Positions 9,482 to 19,165 are shown, counted from the stretch's first letter. The stretch is DNA of 64,000 nt from Branchipolynoe longqiensis (GCA_030323885.1 CM059198.1:63886917-63950916); one strand, 5' to 3'. The notes: generated by a model from the letters alone, not told the origin. Numbers and translations are program-made.

Positions 9482-11957
9482 ACGGCCCCAGCCAGGCCGA
9501 AAAAACGGACACGACAAAAACAAAAACCACACCCAAACAGGCCACCAGCGGACGCACACCACTAGCCGAAGTGAACCTGAACCACCAGAACACCACCGAA
9601 AACCCAGGCCCAGACCACCGCCAACAGGCCACAACTGGCTCACACTACCGCCAACGCAGACGCAGCAAGCCGGCAACACACGCGGCAAGCGCAGACTCCA
9701 CACACAGACCAACGGCCACATCAACAGCCCCGGCAAACACCACCCAAACAGGCTCAGCCGCCACCCAACCCAACACGACCGCCAGCACCACGAAGCCACG
9801 CCTCGCCTCCCAACAAGACGGTCCATCCCGACCTCAGCCCTCCACTACCATCACATCAAACGGAGACGGCCAGCCGCCACCCCCGCAAAGCGTCTCCCGG
9901 CCACCAACCATCGCCTATCACGACACCACCACAAAGGTCCAACCCACCATCCAAACAAAAGACGGGGAGACAACCCACCGACTTAAAACACCACCACCTG
10001 GCCCCACGACCATGAACTCAGGTTGCCACGAGGAAGGAACCAAAACAGCACGGGTCCGGCCCACGGCCACTCCGCCCATTCCATCCACCAGTCGCCCCGA
10101 CCCGCAGGAAGGCGAACAACCTGATGCGCTACTCACAGCCGACCATAGGGCACAGGCAGACGAGGACGTCGACGAGGCACTCGCAGACCCCACCAACGAG
10201 CCGGCACCGCCCTACGACCCACCCCACACACCAATAACCTACCGCTCCACCATCCTTAAAATCTGGCCGACCACAGTTGCCCAAGCATGGAACGATCACC
10301 CATACAGGACCATTTACGACCAGGTCAGAGCTACGGGCCTCCCCAACCACGTCGCGGCAAGAATCCCGGTTCCATCCGACCTAAATATCCCGGCTTGGAG
10401 GAAACACCTCAGGAACTACCATGACACAGAACTGGTAGACTTCCTCGAATTCGGGTGGCCGGTGGATTACACGGCCGACGAACCACCAATCCCGGCCGCA
10501 GCAAACCACGCTGAAGACGCCGACCAAACAAAATGGATCCGCCGCTACGTACACAAAGAAGTAGCACATGGCGCACTCCTCGGCCCTTTCACCACAACAC
10601 CCTTCACCCCATGGGCCCAGACCAGCCCCCTCATGACACGGCCGAAGAAGAACACAGATGAGCGCCGGGTCATAGTAGACCTCAGTTATCCCAGAGGAGC
10701 CAGAATGCCGGGATCAGGAAGGGATACTTCCAGGGCAGACCAAACACCTACACACTCCCGGGGATAATGGACCTAGCAGACGAGGTCACCAGGCTCGGCC
10801 AAGGATCCTACATCTGGTCCGCTGACCTAGCACGGGCATACCGCCAGCTGCGAACGTGCCCCCTCTCCGTGCCCCTCCTAGGGATCAGGTTTGATGATGA
10901 CATATACTTTGACCTGGCGCCCGCCTTCGGCTGCAGAACATCATCAATGGCCTGCGCACGAACAACAAACGCCGTGATATATCTCATACGGAAGCTGGGA
11001 CACTTCGCACTATGCTACCTCGACGACTTCGTCGGGGCAGCAGCCACCAAAAAGGCTGCCGACGCGGCCTACCTAGACATGCTGAAGATCATGGCGGCCC
11101 TCGGCCTGGCACTTTCCCCCACAAAATGCACCCCACCCACACACCGCACAACCTGGCTGGGCTATGAGGTCTGAACCGACCAAATGACCGTCAGCATCCC
11201 TGACGACAAACTAGCAGATGTGATGAAAGAATGCAGAGACATAGCCAACGTCAAGACCCTGACCCGGACGACCCTACAGCGCATAGTAGGATGCCTAAAA
11301 CACGTCGCGAGATGCGTAACCCCAGCACGCAGGTTCATGAACCGCATACTGGCCACCCTCCGCGACACACCACGAACCGGCAGACACCCCGTCAACACCG
11401 AATTAAGACGAGACCTCGCGTGGTTTGCAGACTATGCGAGAACCACCAACGGGGTGGTCCTCCTCCAACCAGCACCGAGATCACCATGGACTATCGAGTG
11501 CGACTCCTCCCTACGCGCCAGAGGAGCACACTCCCAGGTGGCATATTACACGGAGGCGTACACCCAGGAATATATGGCAACCGGCCACCATATAAACAGG
11601 CTCGAGGCCATAAACCTGGTCGTCGCCCTCCACGCCCTTGCCCCCACCAGACCGCAGGATTAGGAGATTACCATCAACACCGACAACCAGACATCCCAAG
11701 CGGTCCTCTCCTCCGGAGCTGGGAAGGATCCAGTCCTCTGCGCCTGCGCTAGGGAAATATGACGATTTGCCGCCCTGTACTCCACGGAAGTACGCATCAT
11801 CCACAAGCCAGGCAAAGAACTGATCCTTGCCGACGCACTCAGCAGGGCACCATTCGACAGCGCCGCAAGAGAAAAAGCCGACACAATCTGCCGCCGCCTT
11901 ACCCTAAACCGACTTCGGGTCAGACATTGTAACGCCGTGATATCCAACGCTATATAG
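9397..11957 (+). pseudogene. pol: Ngaro-like pol: reverse transcriptase and RNase H, broken
   Basis: Frame 9397-10767 has a long Thr/Pro/Gln-rich leader, then the RT start (LVDFLEFGWPVDY, RRVIVDLSYPRG). At about 10700 a 1-base shift moves the sense to another frame: NAGIRKGYFQ, SADLARAYRQL, and YLDD at 11016-11027. This frame runs through TGA at 11172, TAG at 11661 and TGA at 11760 to the final TAG at 11955. RNase H is recognisable by WTIECDSSL (Asp at 11502), RLEAIN, NTDNQ and LADALSR. The stops at 11172 and 11760 are each one C-to-T change from CGA, so CpG decay is a likely cause. The copy cannot make full-length Pol. Confidence 0.82.
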
Positions 11958-12944
11958 ACTGGGGATAGTAATATTTGCCTTCTATCCCCAGCCTCTCCCG
12001 ACGACGACCCTACCCACATCGCAACACTTTTCCGGGCAGGCCTGGCGGCGGGGACGTGGGCCAACAAGAACCGGCAGGTCAAACGCTACCTCCAACACGC
12101 ACACGACCGCCACTACGACCCCCGCCGCCCATCACAGTACGACCTCATGGCCTACGTCGCATCACTGGACACAACACTAAGATCGCCCTCGGCAGTACTA
12201 AACTACTTCAGCGGGGCACGGACGTGGGTCAGCACCAGCGAGGGCCGGACGGCCGCGTTTGACACCTACGCGGTCTCCGTAATCAAGCGCGGGGTCGTCC
12301 GGTCCTCCCTCCACCAACCAAGACAGGCCCCACCCATAACACCAACAACCTTACTCCACATCATCAACCACTTCCGAGCCGTGGGCCGCCGAGCACGGGT
12401 GTTCACCGCAGCAATACTCATGGGGTACGTCACCCTACTGAGGCAAGGCAACCTGCTCGTCACTGGCCGGAAAGACGACCCCGGCCACACCATCCAAGAC
12501 GCGGATGTCCATGATGCGGGTACCCACGTTGTCCTCCACGTCCGATCCACTAAAACCACCAGACTGGCTCGCGATGAATTCTCCATCGTGGTCCGACCGA
12601 ACGAGCAACTCACCATCTGCCCCGTCCGAGCATGGCGGGCCTACAGGAGGTCCGCTCGGCCCGCCCCGCAGGACCCGGCGTTCCGGCTCCCCAACGGAGC
12701 CCCGCTCACCGCTCCCACGCTCCTGGCCGCTCTCAGAGCTGCGCTCCGAGCCGCTCGCCACCCGTGTCCGGAAGACTACACCCTACACAGCCTCCGGAGA
12801 GGGGGAGCACAGGCCTGTGCAAGGGCCGGCGCATCCATCGACGAAGTCCGGTGGCTAGGGAACTGGCGGTCCTCGGCAGTTCACGCATACGTCCCGAAGG
12901 TGGCCTTCCCCGCCACGACACAGGCCCTCCCCACATTTGGTTGA
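11958..12944 (+). CDS. Ngaro-like tyrosine recombinase
   Basis: Open in the same frame as pol, directly after the pol TAG, to TGA at 12942; about 329 codons. The first ATG is at 12147, but recombinase-like sequence begins upstream (IATLFRAGLAAGTWANKNRQ, the core-binding domain), so it is read as the end of a pol-YR polyprotein or from an undefined start. The catalytic set is complete: Arg at 12441 (TLLRQGN), His at 12786 and Arg at 12795 (HSLRRGG), GNWRS, and Tyr at 12888 (HAYVP). It would insert the element DNA by recombination. The frame is undamaged, unlike the pol upstream. Confidence 0.82.
   Translation, partial: TGDSNICLLSPASPDDDPTHIATLFRAGLAAGTWANKNRQVKRYLQHAHDRHYDPRRPSQYDLMAYVASLDTTLRSPSAVLNYFSGARTWVSTSEGRTAAFDTYAVSVIKRGVVRSSLHQPRQAPPITPTTLLHIINHFRAVGRRARVFTAAILMGYVTLLRQGNLLVTGRKDDPGHTIQDADVHDAGTHVVLHVRSTKTTRLARDEFSIVVRPNEQLTICPVRAWRAYRRSARPAPQDPAFRLPNGAPLTAPTLLAALRAALRAARHPCPEDYTLHSLRRGGAQACARAGASIDEVRWLGNWRSSAVHAYVPKVAFPATTQALPTFG
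11959..11991 (+). other. Stem-loop at the pol-YR junction
   Basis: A perfect 10-bp stem (CTGGGGATAG at 11959-11968 with CTATCCCCAG at 11982-11991) encloses a 13-nt loop. It begins 2 nt after the in-frame pol stop TAG. The downstream arm ends in a pyrimidine-rich stretch plus CAG, which could also serve as a splice acceptor. Confidence 0.7.
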
Positions 12945-13060
12945 GGGCCTGAGTCAAACTTACCTTAAAACACATTGATCTGACATTACTCATTGCCTTT
13001 TACATGACTTTTGATTCAATAAAATTCCATAACATGGGCTCCTTGTTCGCGTGTTTAATT
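12940..13060 (+). repeat. Split direct repeat B1 of Ngaro-like element
   Basis: About 121 bp, nearly identical to 13542-13663. It overlaps the YR stop codon and contains AATAAA at 13018-13023, the probable polyadenylation signal of the element. Confidence 0.85.
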
Positions 13061-13237
13061 GTTCATGATGGGCAACCAACATGGATAATTTACGCGCGCA
13101 CGAGGAGCCCTACCCTCCCCCCCCCCCTGCCCACACATCCTCCCTCCACCCTTCTGACCCGATGGTGGCGCCATCTGAACTCAAACCCACCATCTAGAAA
13201 CCCTGCCGGAGACAAGCAGAACTACCACACGGGACCA

Positions 13238-13245
13238 TGACGTCA
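13238..13245 (+). promoter_or_regulatory. CRE-like site 1 (TGACGTCA)
   Basis: Exact full palindromic cAMP-response element consensus in the first tandem unit of A2. In other systems this binds CREB/ATF-family factors. Confidence 0.55.
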
Positions 13246-13368
13246 CGATCTCGCCCCGCGAGACCCACACCCTGCTCCACCCATCCGACCCGACGGTGGC
13301 GCCATCTGAACTCAAACCCACAAACTAAAAACCCTACCGGAGACAGGCAGAACTACCACACGGGACGC

Positions 13369-13376
13369 TGACGTCA
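13369..13376 (+). promoter_or_regulatory. CRE-like site 2 (TGACGTCA)
   Basis: Second exact copy, 131 bp after the first and about 48 bp before the TATA box. Conservation of the site in both tandem units suggests it matters for element transcription. Confidence 0.55.
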
Positions 13377-13423
13377 CGATCTCGCCTCGCGAGACTCACG
13401 CCCTGCCTGACCTACATACCACC

Positions 13424-13430
13424 TATATAA
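13424..13430 (+). promoter_or_regulatory. TATA box in A2
   Basis: TATATAA in a GC-rich context, with a TCACTGCTCC initiator-like sequence about 25 bp downstream. Transcription from here (or from the A1 copy in the gap) would start the genomic RNA. Confidence 0.6.
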
Positions 13431-13541
13431 CCTGAGCAGCTCACTGCTCCAGCCACTACCAACCGGGCAGTCAGACGACCAACACCACGCCTCCAGCTCA
13501 GCCGCCCACCCAACCCATCAAAACGAACAATCAAATGCAAG

Positions 13542-13663
13542 GGTTGAGGGCCTGAGTCGAACTTACCTTAAAACACATTGATCTGACATTACTCATTGCC
13601 TTTTACATGACTTTTGATTCAATAAAATTCCATAACATGGGCTCCTTGTTCGCGTGTTTAATT
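13542..13663 (+). repeat. Split direct repeat B2 of Ngaro-like element
   Basis: Second copy of B, with AATAAA at 13621-13626. It marks the right end of the element; ordinary AT-rich flank and a (TA)n tract (13696-13739) follow. Confidence 0.85.
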
Positions 13664-13693
13664 TTGTTTATATTCCCATAATGGATTATAGAG

Positions 13694-13739
<46 letters not shown>

Positions 13740-13744
<5 letters not shown>

Positions 13745-14435
13745 ACATTAGTTCACCTTTCTCTCACTAGGTGATCCCTAGATAAAAGATTCACCCCGTA
13801 CTTACAGTTCAGGGGTGAATGACAACGTAGTCTAAATACGGGCGAAAATAGCTGTAGTATGGAACAGGGAGTAGAATGCCTGGCACCAGTGTCAAATGGT
13901 TACTTATATCAGCACAGACTTGGTGAAATGGGAGAGAATGCAAAAAGACAAGATGGGGGCCATGTAACGCCATCAATTTCACTTTTAAAGTATATTAAAC
14001 TGCATGTTTTATTACATTTTTCAACTCAAAGGTAGGTGAGAAATATAAAAACATATATAAAGAATAAATATTGCCTCTTAAATTAAGACATTATTCACTC
14101 AATTAATTTCTCCAGCATGTCGAAATTCTTCACCAGCTTTTCTAATGGGTTGGTTTTAACCCCTGTACTGTCAGTACAGGGTGAATCTTTTATCTAGGTG
14201 ATCACCTGCCACCTACTACTGCCATTGTTGGGCAAATTTTAAATAGTAATTCTATATATATATATATATGTATGTATGTATAATTGACTACGTGTTAATT
14301 GTGGACTGGGTACGGTGGCCGAATCGATAGAGCGTGGGCATCGCATGCGCGAGATCAGGAGTTTGCTTCCTGGTCTAGTCAAATCAATGACTTATAAAAT
14401 TGATACTTCTCACTCCCAAGCCTGGTCCTTGGCAT
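13740..14435 (+). repeat. Duplicated segment, copy B
   Basis: Second copy of 6961-7655, here continuing into a complete SINE. As in copy A it is immediately preceded by a (TA)n tract. Confidence 0.9.
13769..14207. mobile_element. MITE with ~49-bp terminal inverted repeats, copy B
   Basis: Same 439-bp element as 6990-7428. The left and right ends pair well (AGGTGATC, CCTAGATAAAAGATTCACCC and reverse complement). Non-coding. Confidence 0.65.
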
Positions 14436-14628
14436 TAATAGGCTAGGGCAAGGACTGGTTAGCTCAGCATCAGGATAATGTAACTGAGTGGGATATCGGG
14501 TCATGGTGTCGGCAGCCTGATTTCCCAGTGGAGCAGCACAATAAGTTGACATGACTGCATGCTGTCACAAGTCAGTACCCATCCTAATATGACCTTAACT
14601 GTTGCCAGGACATAAACCTACAACAAAC
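14306..14628 (+). mobile_element. SINE S1 (head A), full length
   Basis: Defines family S1. A tRNA-like head (A box TGGCCGAATCGA, weak B box) is followed by a body of about 250 bp with constant blocks: TGACTTATAAAATTGATACT, GGATAGGGCAAGGACTGGTT, TCAGGATAATGTGACTGAGT, GGGCAGCACTATAAAGTCGC and ATATGACCTTAGATGTTGCC. It ends in a short AAC/CAAC-rich tail. Some 35 copies lie in this window. Transcription would be by RNA polymerase III and mobilisation by a LINE. Confidence 0.88.
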
Positions 14629-15078
14629 AACCTACCTAGCGAATTGGGGTGTAGGCACTGACCCAGCGCCACCCGCACCTACCTAAGTCAGTGTCAATTA
14701 CTGATGTATGTTGTGTGATAAACAATTGACTACATGAAGTACATTTCTACATCTTTACAGGTTCGACCAGGTGCATATTTTTACATGTCTTTAATATCGT
14801 TTTGGATTTTAATTTTTACACTAACCATTCATTTGCAATGAATATCACAATGTAAAGGTTTTCAATGTAACTTTTCAGCTTTTCAGTTCTCTCCTCTCCC
14901 AATGTTCAGTTGTCTGTTGTTCAGTTTGTTCTGCTTTTATTATTTTCAGTTTTCAATTTTTAGATTTTCGTGTTTTTTTTTCATTTTCTCAATTTAAATT
15001 TGCTTTAAATTCTCCAATTTGCTAATACCCAGTTTTGTTCAGTGCCTTTACCACCCTCATGAAAACCCAACAAATCAC
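14629..15078. other. AT-rich spacer
   Basis: Low-GC sequence with T-rich stretches (14880-14990) and no recognised gene. 14990-15060 may be the 3' part of the LINE fragment that follows on the minus strand. Confidence 0.4.
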
Positions 15079-15445
15079 AAATGTAGAACTCCTCCCTTCT
15101 TCTTCTTGGTTGGCCATAGTGGCGACGATGACAGCAAAGCAACATTTGTTGTGAACTCGTCGATGACCGATGAGTCCAATTTGTGCTCAGAATGTGGGGG
15201 TGGGGGGGGGGGGGGGGCACGTCGGACATGCATGTGTAGGTGCTGTCAGAGTCTCTGGTAGATGAAGGAGACAATCTTTTCTCTTTTGTTTACCTTGAGA
15301 TATACGATCAGTTGCGCCTTCATGAATAGAAGCACGCCATGAACTCCTCTCTTTGGCCACTATTTCCCGTCTTGTAGTGCTGACATTACATTTCTTCAAG
15401 TTGTATTTAAGGCAGTCCTTGAACCTTTTCTTCTGAACACTTTGA
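15079..15445 (-). pseudogene. LINE ORF2 C-terminal fragment with zinc-finger remnant
   Basis: The minus strand reads KRFKDCLKYNLKKCNV, then KERSSWRASIHEGA, then an HACPTC pair. After a frame change at a homopolymer (C-run on this strand, about 15197-15220) it reads AQIGLIGHRRVH. The order R-x-K-D-x-L-K, W-R, C-x-x-C, IGL-x-x-H-x-x-x-H is the typical end of many invertebrate LINE ORF2 proteins with a terminal CCHH finger. The C-run interrupts the finger, so the fragment is dead. Confidence 0.7.
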
Positions 15446-15465
15446 TTTCAAGCTCACAGTAGAAG

Positions 15466-15590
15466 AGGGCTTATGGTATTCTAAAAGCAAAGTTTGTTTT
15501 ATTTAGCGACGCCTCTAGAGCGCATTGATTTTTGTGCTCTAGAGGCGTCATTAAATAAAACAAACTTTCCTTTTAGAATACTACAAACCC
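15466..15590. repeat. Long hairpin of a mollusc-type dispersed repeat
   Basis: Arms of about 50-57 bp, nearly perfect, around a short loop (CATTGATTTTT). Each arm carries the end AAAGTTTGTTTTATTTAACG-like followed by GACGCCTCTAGAGC. The same end occurs at 23935-23965 and 62532-62570. The repeat is, as I recall, widespread in molluscs. Confidence 0.75.
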
Positions 15591-16195
15591 TCATTCATCC
15601 TCACCCATGTGGAATATTTTATTTTTTTAAATTTTGTATGACAAGTTTTTTATTCTGCCCATAACATATAAGCTCCTGTGAGGGTGCTTGTTTTCAACGC
15701 TGGACAGCTGTGATACTGCTTTGGTCTGGTCTCGCACTCAGGAGTGTTTACCTGATCTTTCTCGGGCCACCCTTTGCGGTTTTGGGTGTTAGTAGTTTCT
15801 ATATTAGTTTTTTTTAATTTTCACAGTTGTTTTTTCCCTTCCTAACCTGTATATGATAACTTAGAGTACTATGTACATCTACGCAGATGACATACAGGCC
15901 TGAAATATATGAGTAGATGGCCAGCCCGCCTAAGTTGTGCTCTCATGACCATGCAGTCAATGCTCTCCACTAAAGGAGGGGAGAACATCCATCCACAAGA
16001 GGCAGAGAGCTCTTCAATGATGGAGGGACAGATATCATTGGTTTCCGCGACTACTTGATAATGTCCACATTAGACCGGCTGGCCTTGAAAGGCTGTTGAA
16101 AGGATGTTGAAAGGATGTCTACTCACCATGTGACAGGTCATGGTTTGGATCTCAGGCAACGTCAAACCAAAGACTTACAAATGTGATGCTTCCCG
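15591..16195. other. Unassigned non-coding stretch
   Basis: T-rich in places. No open frame of note, no repeat recognised within the window. Confidence 0.4.
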
Positions 16196-16268
16196 CTACC
16201 TTGTCCAGCCTGTCCTGATATAACCTCCGATGTTGCTAGGACGTAAAACAACAACAAACAACAACACC
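16196..16268 (+). mobile_element. SINE S1, 3' fragment
   Basis: Carries the CCTGATATAACCTCCGATGT block and an (AAC)n tail only. Confidence 0.7.
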
Positions 16269-16447
16269 CTTGTCCAGCACTCGGCATTACTAATATCATG
16301 GTGGTGATGAAAATGGGAAATATTGCGGCTAGAGCAGGAGTCAAAGCCAAACCTATTGCCATTCAAGGGCTAGTGTGATAACCATTACACAACCTTGACT
16401 CCCTGATGCAATCACCCTATCCACACCTACTTGTTTATGTGGCTCCT

Positions 16448-16613
16448 ACCGGGCGCGGTGGCCGAATCGGGAGAGGGTCGGCCTCGCGTGCTGGAGATCG
16501 GGAGTTTGGTTCCCGGTCGAGTGAAACCAGTGACTTATCAAATTGATACTTGTCACTTCCTAACCTGGTGCTCAGCATTAATAGGATAGGGCAAGGCTTC
16601 ATTAGCTCAGTGT
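16448..16613 (+). mobile_element. SINE S1 (head A), left arm of inverted pair
   Basis: Intact head (CGGGCGCGGTGGCCGAATCG, B box GTTCCC region) and the first part of the body. It then switches abruptly into a minus-strand S1 copy. Confidence 0.8.
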
Positions 16614-16876
16614 TCAGTGCACACTCATGGCGACTTTATAGTGCTGCCCCACAGGGAAATCATGCCGCAGACACCGTGACCCAATATCCCACTCAGTCAC
16701 AATATCCTGACACTGGGCTAACCAGTCCTTGCCCTATCCTCATAATGCTGAGCACCAGGCTAGGAAGCAACAAGTATCAATTTTTAAGTCATTGATTTGA
16801 CTCGACCTGGAATCGAACCCCCGATCTCCCGCATGTGTGGCCCGCACTCTACCGATTCGGCCACCGCGCCCGGTTC
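16614..16876 (-). mobile_element. SINE S1 (head A), right arm of inverted pair
   Basis: Minus-strand copy ending in CGATTCGGCCACCGCGCCCG. It mirrors the head at 16448, so 16448-16876 folds back on itself. Confidence 0.8.
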
Positions 16877-17000
16877 CAAATCTAAGTAGACATCTTTGTT
16901 TAATTGAAACTTTCATCGAATTATGCAACTTTAATTGTTCCTTCACTGACAATGCATTTCTTTTTTCTCTGGCGAATATTTGTGTTTTCAGCATTTTCGA

Positions 17001-17430
17001 GGTTAGTAATCCGTTAGTAATCCTTTCATATGGTGTTCTCTCTGGCGGAGTGGTTAGAGCATTTGACTTTTTTCTAGGTCCGACCCCTAATCTGAAGGTC
17101 AGTGGTTTGATTCCCCATGTGGTCATCTCTTCCAATTTGGATTTCCACCACTGTGTATAACTTACAGCATCATCAAAGGCCCGTTGCTCTCATACCATGT
17201 CTATGTGGCGTGGTTGGAGGTTAAAATTCCCTTGAGTCGGTAAAAGTGTAGGTTTGGGCTTTTTATTGACCAACGGTCTAATTGTGACAAATTCCCTTTA
17301 GTTGCTAAAAGTGTAGGCTCGGGCTTTCTATTGACCACCTGTCTAATGGTGAAAACAAGTCTATTGAGATGTATCCATGATAGGCAAGAAGAGAAAAAAA
17401 AAGAGAAGAAAGGTTAGTAATCCGTTAGTA
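17001..17430 (+). mobile_element. SINE S2 with 19-bp target duplication
   Basis: tRNA-like head with A box TGGCGGAGTGG and B-box-like GTTTGATTC. The body contains CAATTTGGATTTCCACCACT, TTGCTCTCATACCATGTCTA and GTGTAGG..CGGGCTTTCT blocks and ends in an A-rich tail. The flanks repeat GGTTAGTAATCCGTTAGTA (17001-17019 and 17412-17430), a clear target site duplication. Other copies are at 38218 and 54725. Sequence unrelated to S1. Confidence 0.85.
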
Positions 17431-17560
17431 CCTCGGGTGTCCGCCAGGTGGCTGTCGACTTGAGGGGTGTTTGTATCATCACCTGCCCTGGTCGCCGTCT
17501 ACATGAATATAAAACTCCTCTCCATGTTTAATTTATGAGCACCAGCGGAAAGGCCCTCTG

Positions 17561-17806
17561 TCAAGCAAGTGTCTTGTACGCCCCCTACCTCGCCCCCCCC
17601 CACCCCACATCCACTCTCGTCTCCCCACCCCTCATCTCCCCCGACCCTCGCCTCCCCCACCCTCACCTCCCCTCTCGTCTGCCCTGCTCATCTGCCCTGA
17701 CCCTCGCCTCCCCCCCCCCCTTATCTCCCCCCATCCCCCTCGTCTGCCCCCCCTCGTCTGCGCCCCCCTCCCCTCGCCCCCCCCCCCCCCCCCCCCCCCA
17801 CCGTTC
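17561..17806. repeat. C-rich low-complexity tract
   Basis: CCCTCGTCTCCCC-like irregular repeats ending in a C-run. Proline-rich frames here are a composition effect. Confidence 0.85.
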
Positions 17807-17812
17807 TACCGG

Positions 17813-18112
17813 AACGCGGTGGCCGAATCGATAGAGCGCAGGCTTCCCGTGCGGAAGTTCTGGAGTTCAAGTCCCAGCCGAGTCAAACCAATGATTTATC
17901 AAATTGATTCTTGTCGCTTCCTAGCCTGGCGCTTGGCATTAATAGGATAGGATAAAGACTGGTTAGCACAGTATCAGGATAATGTGAGTGTGTGGGATAT
18001 TGGGTCATTGGCTTGGTCTCCCACTGGGGCAGCACTATAAAGTCACCATGAGTGTGCACTGTCACAAGTCAGTACCTGCCTTGATATGACCTTAGATGTT
18101 GCCAAAATGTAA
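17813..18112 (+). mobile_element. SINE S1 (head A)
   Basis: Nearly complete: head with A box TGGCCGAATCGA and B box GTTCAAGTC, full body, CAACCATCC tail. Confidence 0.85.
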
Positions 18113-18126
18113 AACTCCAACCATCC

Positions 18127-18462
18127 AATCTAGCAGACGTAGTGGCCGAATCGGTAGGGCGCAGACTTCCTGTGCAGAAGGTCGGGAGTTCAAGTTCCAG
18201 CCAAGTCAAATCAATGTTTGATCAAAATTGATACTTGTCGCTACCTAGCCTGGTGCTCGGCATGAATAGGATAGAAGAAGGACTGGTTAGCACAGTATCA
18301 GGATAATGTGATTGTATGGGATATCAGGTCATAGTACCGTCGGCCTGGTCTCCCAGTCGGGCAGCACTATAAAATTGCCATCTGTGCATACTGACGCAAG
18401 TTGGTGCCCAACCTGATATAACCTTAGATGTTGCCAGGATAGAAAACCCCAAGAAGTAACTA
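18127..18462 (+). mobile_element. SINE S1 (head A)
   Basis: Complete copy 14 bp after the previous one, in the same orientation. B box GTTCAAGTTC; tail AAAACCCCAAGAAG. Confidence 0.85.
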
Positions 18463-18479
18463 AACTCTCACACCTATTG

Positions 18480-18790
18480 CTTGACACCCACATCCACCCA
18501 CCATATCAAATTCTCACCCAGAACCCCCCTCCTCACTCCTCACCCCTCACCACTCCTCCTCACCCCTCACCCCTCAGCTCTCACCTCTCACCCCTCACCC
18601 CTGACACATCACATCTCTGAACCCATAACCCCTGATCCTCACCCCTCATCCCTCACACCTCACCCCTCCTCCCTCACACCTCACCCCTCACCCCCCACCC
18701 CTCACTCCTCACCCCTAAATTCTCCCCTAAATTCTCCCCTCTCACGCCTCAACCTCTCCTCACCCCCATTCTGACCCCTGACACATCACA
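18480..18790. repeat. CCCCTCACCCCTCA minisatellite
   Basis: Irregular CTCACCCCT units of about 7-14 bp. Confidence 0.85.
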
Positions 18791-18959
18791 TATCTCCCTG
18801 AACCCATAACTGTTCACGCCTCACCCACCCATAACCCCACACACCGACCCCGTTTCCCCATACTGCAGGAACACAATGCACTGGCCACAAACAGAATACA
18901 TACATTATACATGTGTACATAAATAAACAGACGGGTGTAGATGGCCAGTTGTCATTGGC

Positions 18960-19165
18960 AGAGACCAGTACCATCAGCATCGCCTCCACCACCAGCACCA
19001 CCAGAACCACCAGCACCATCACCATCATCACCATCACCACCACCACCACCACCATCACTACCACCATCACTACCACCTCCACCACCACACACCACCAACA
19101 GCAACAATCACCACAAACACCGCCCACGTCGCCACTAACACCACACACCACCGCCAGCATCACAA
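18960..19165. repeat. (ACC/ATC)n trinucleotide repeat
   Basis: Interrupted CAC/ACC/ATC repeats. Thr-, Pro- and Val-rich frames on both strands come from this. Confidence 0.9.

Larger units (their letters stand above)
13061..13541 (+). repeat. Repeat A2 (promoter-bearing) of Ngaro-like element
   Basis: Lies between B1 and B2. It holds a ~131-bp tandem duplication (about 13135-13265 and 13266-13396), each unit with GGTGGCGCCATCTGAACTC and a TGACGTCA site, followed by a TATA box and a presumed 5' leader. By element structure it duplicates A1 at the lost left end. Confidence 0.75.
8156..13663 (+). mobile_element. Ngaro-like YR retrotransposon with split direct repeats
   Basis: GC-rich block, clearly richer than its surroundings, with gag, pol (RT, RNase H) and YR in one direction. 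It ends in the order B1 (12940-13060), A2 (13061-13541), B2 (13542-13663). This is the right end of the A1-ORFs-B1-A2-B2 plan of Ngaro/PAT elements; A1 must lie in the gap. There are no long terminal repeats and no DDE integrase. Pol is broken by one frameshift and three stops, while gag (after the gap) and YR are open. Assignment to Ngaro rather than another split-repeat DIRS group rests on motifs only. Confidence 0.82.

Noticed and set aside
12266..12993. Open frames antisense to and overlapping the Ngaro-like YR
   Set aside because: Shadows caused by high GC; only the + frame has the catalytic order.
13238..13376. CRE sites as part of a host gene promoter
   Set aside because: They lie inside repeat A2 between B1 and B2, so they belong to the retrotransposon.
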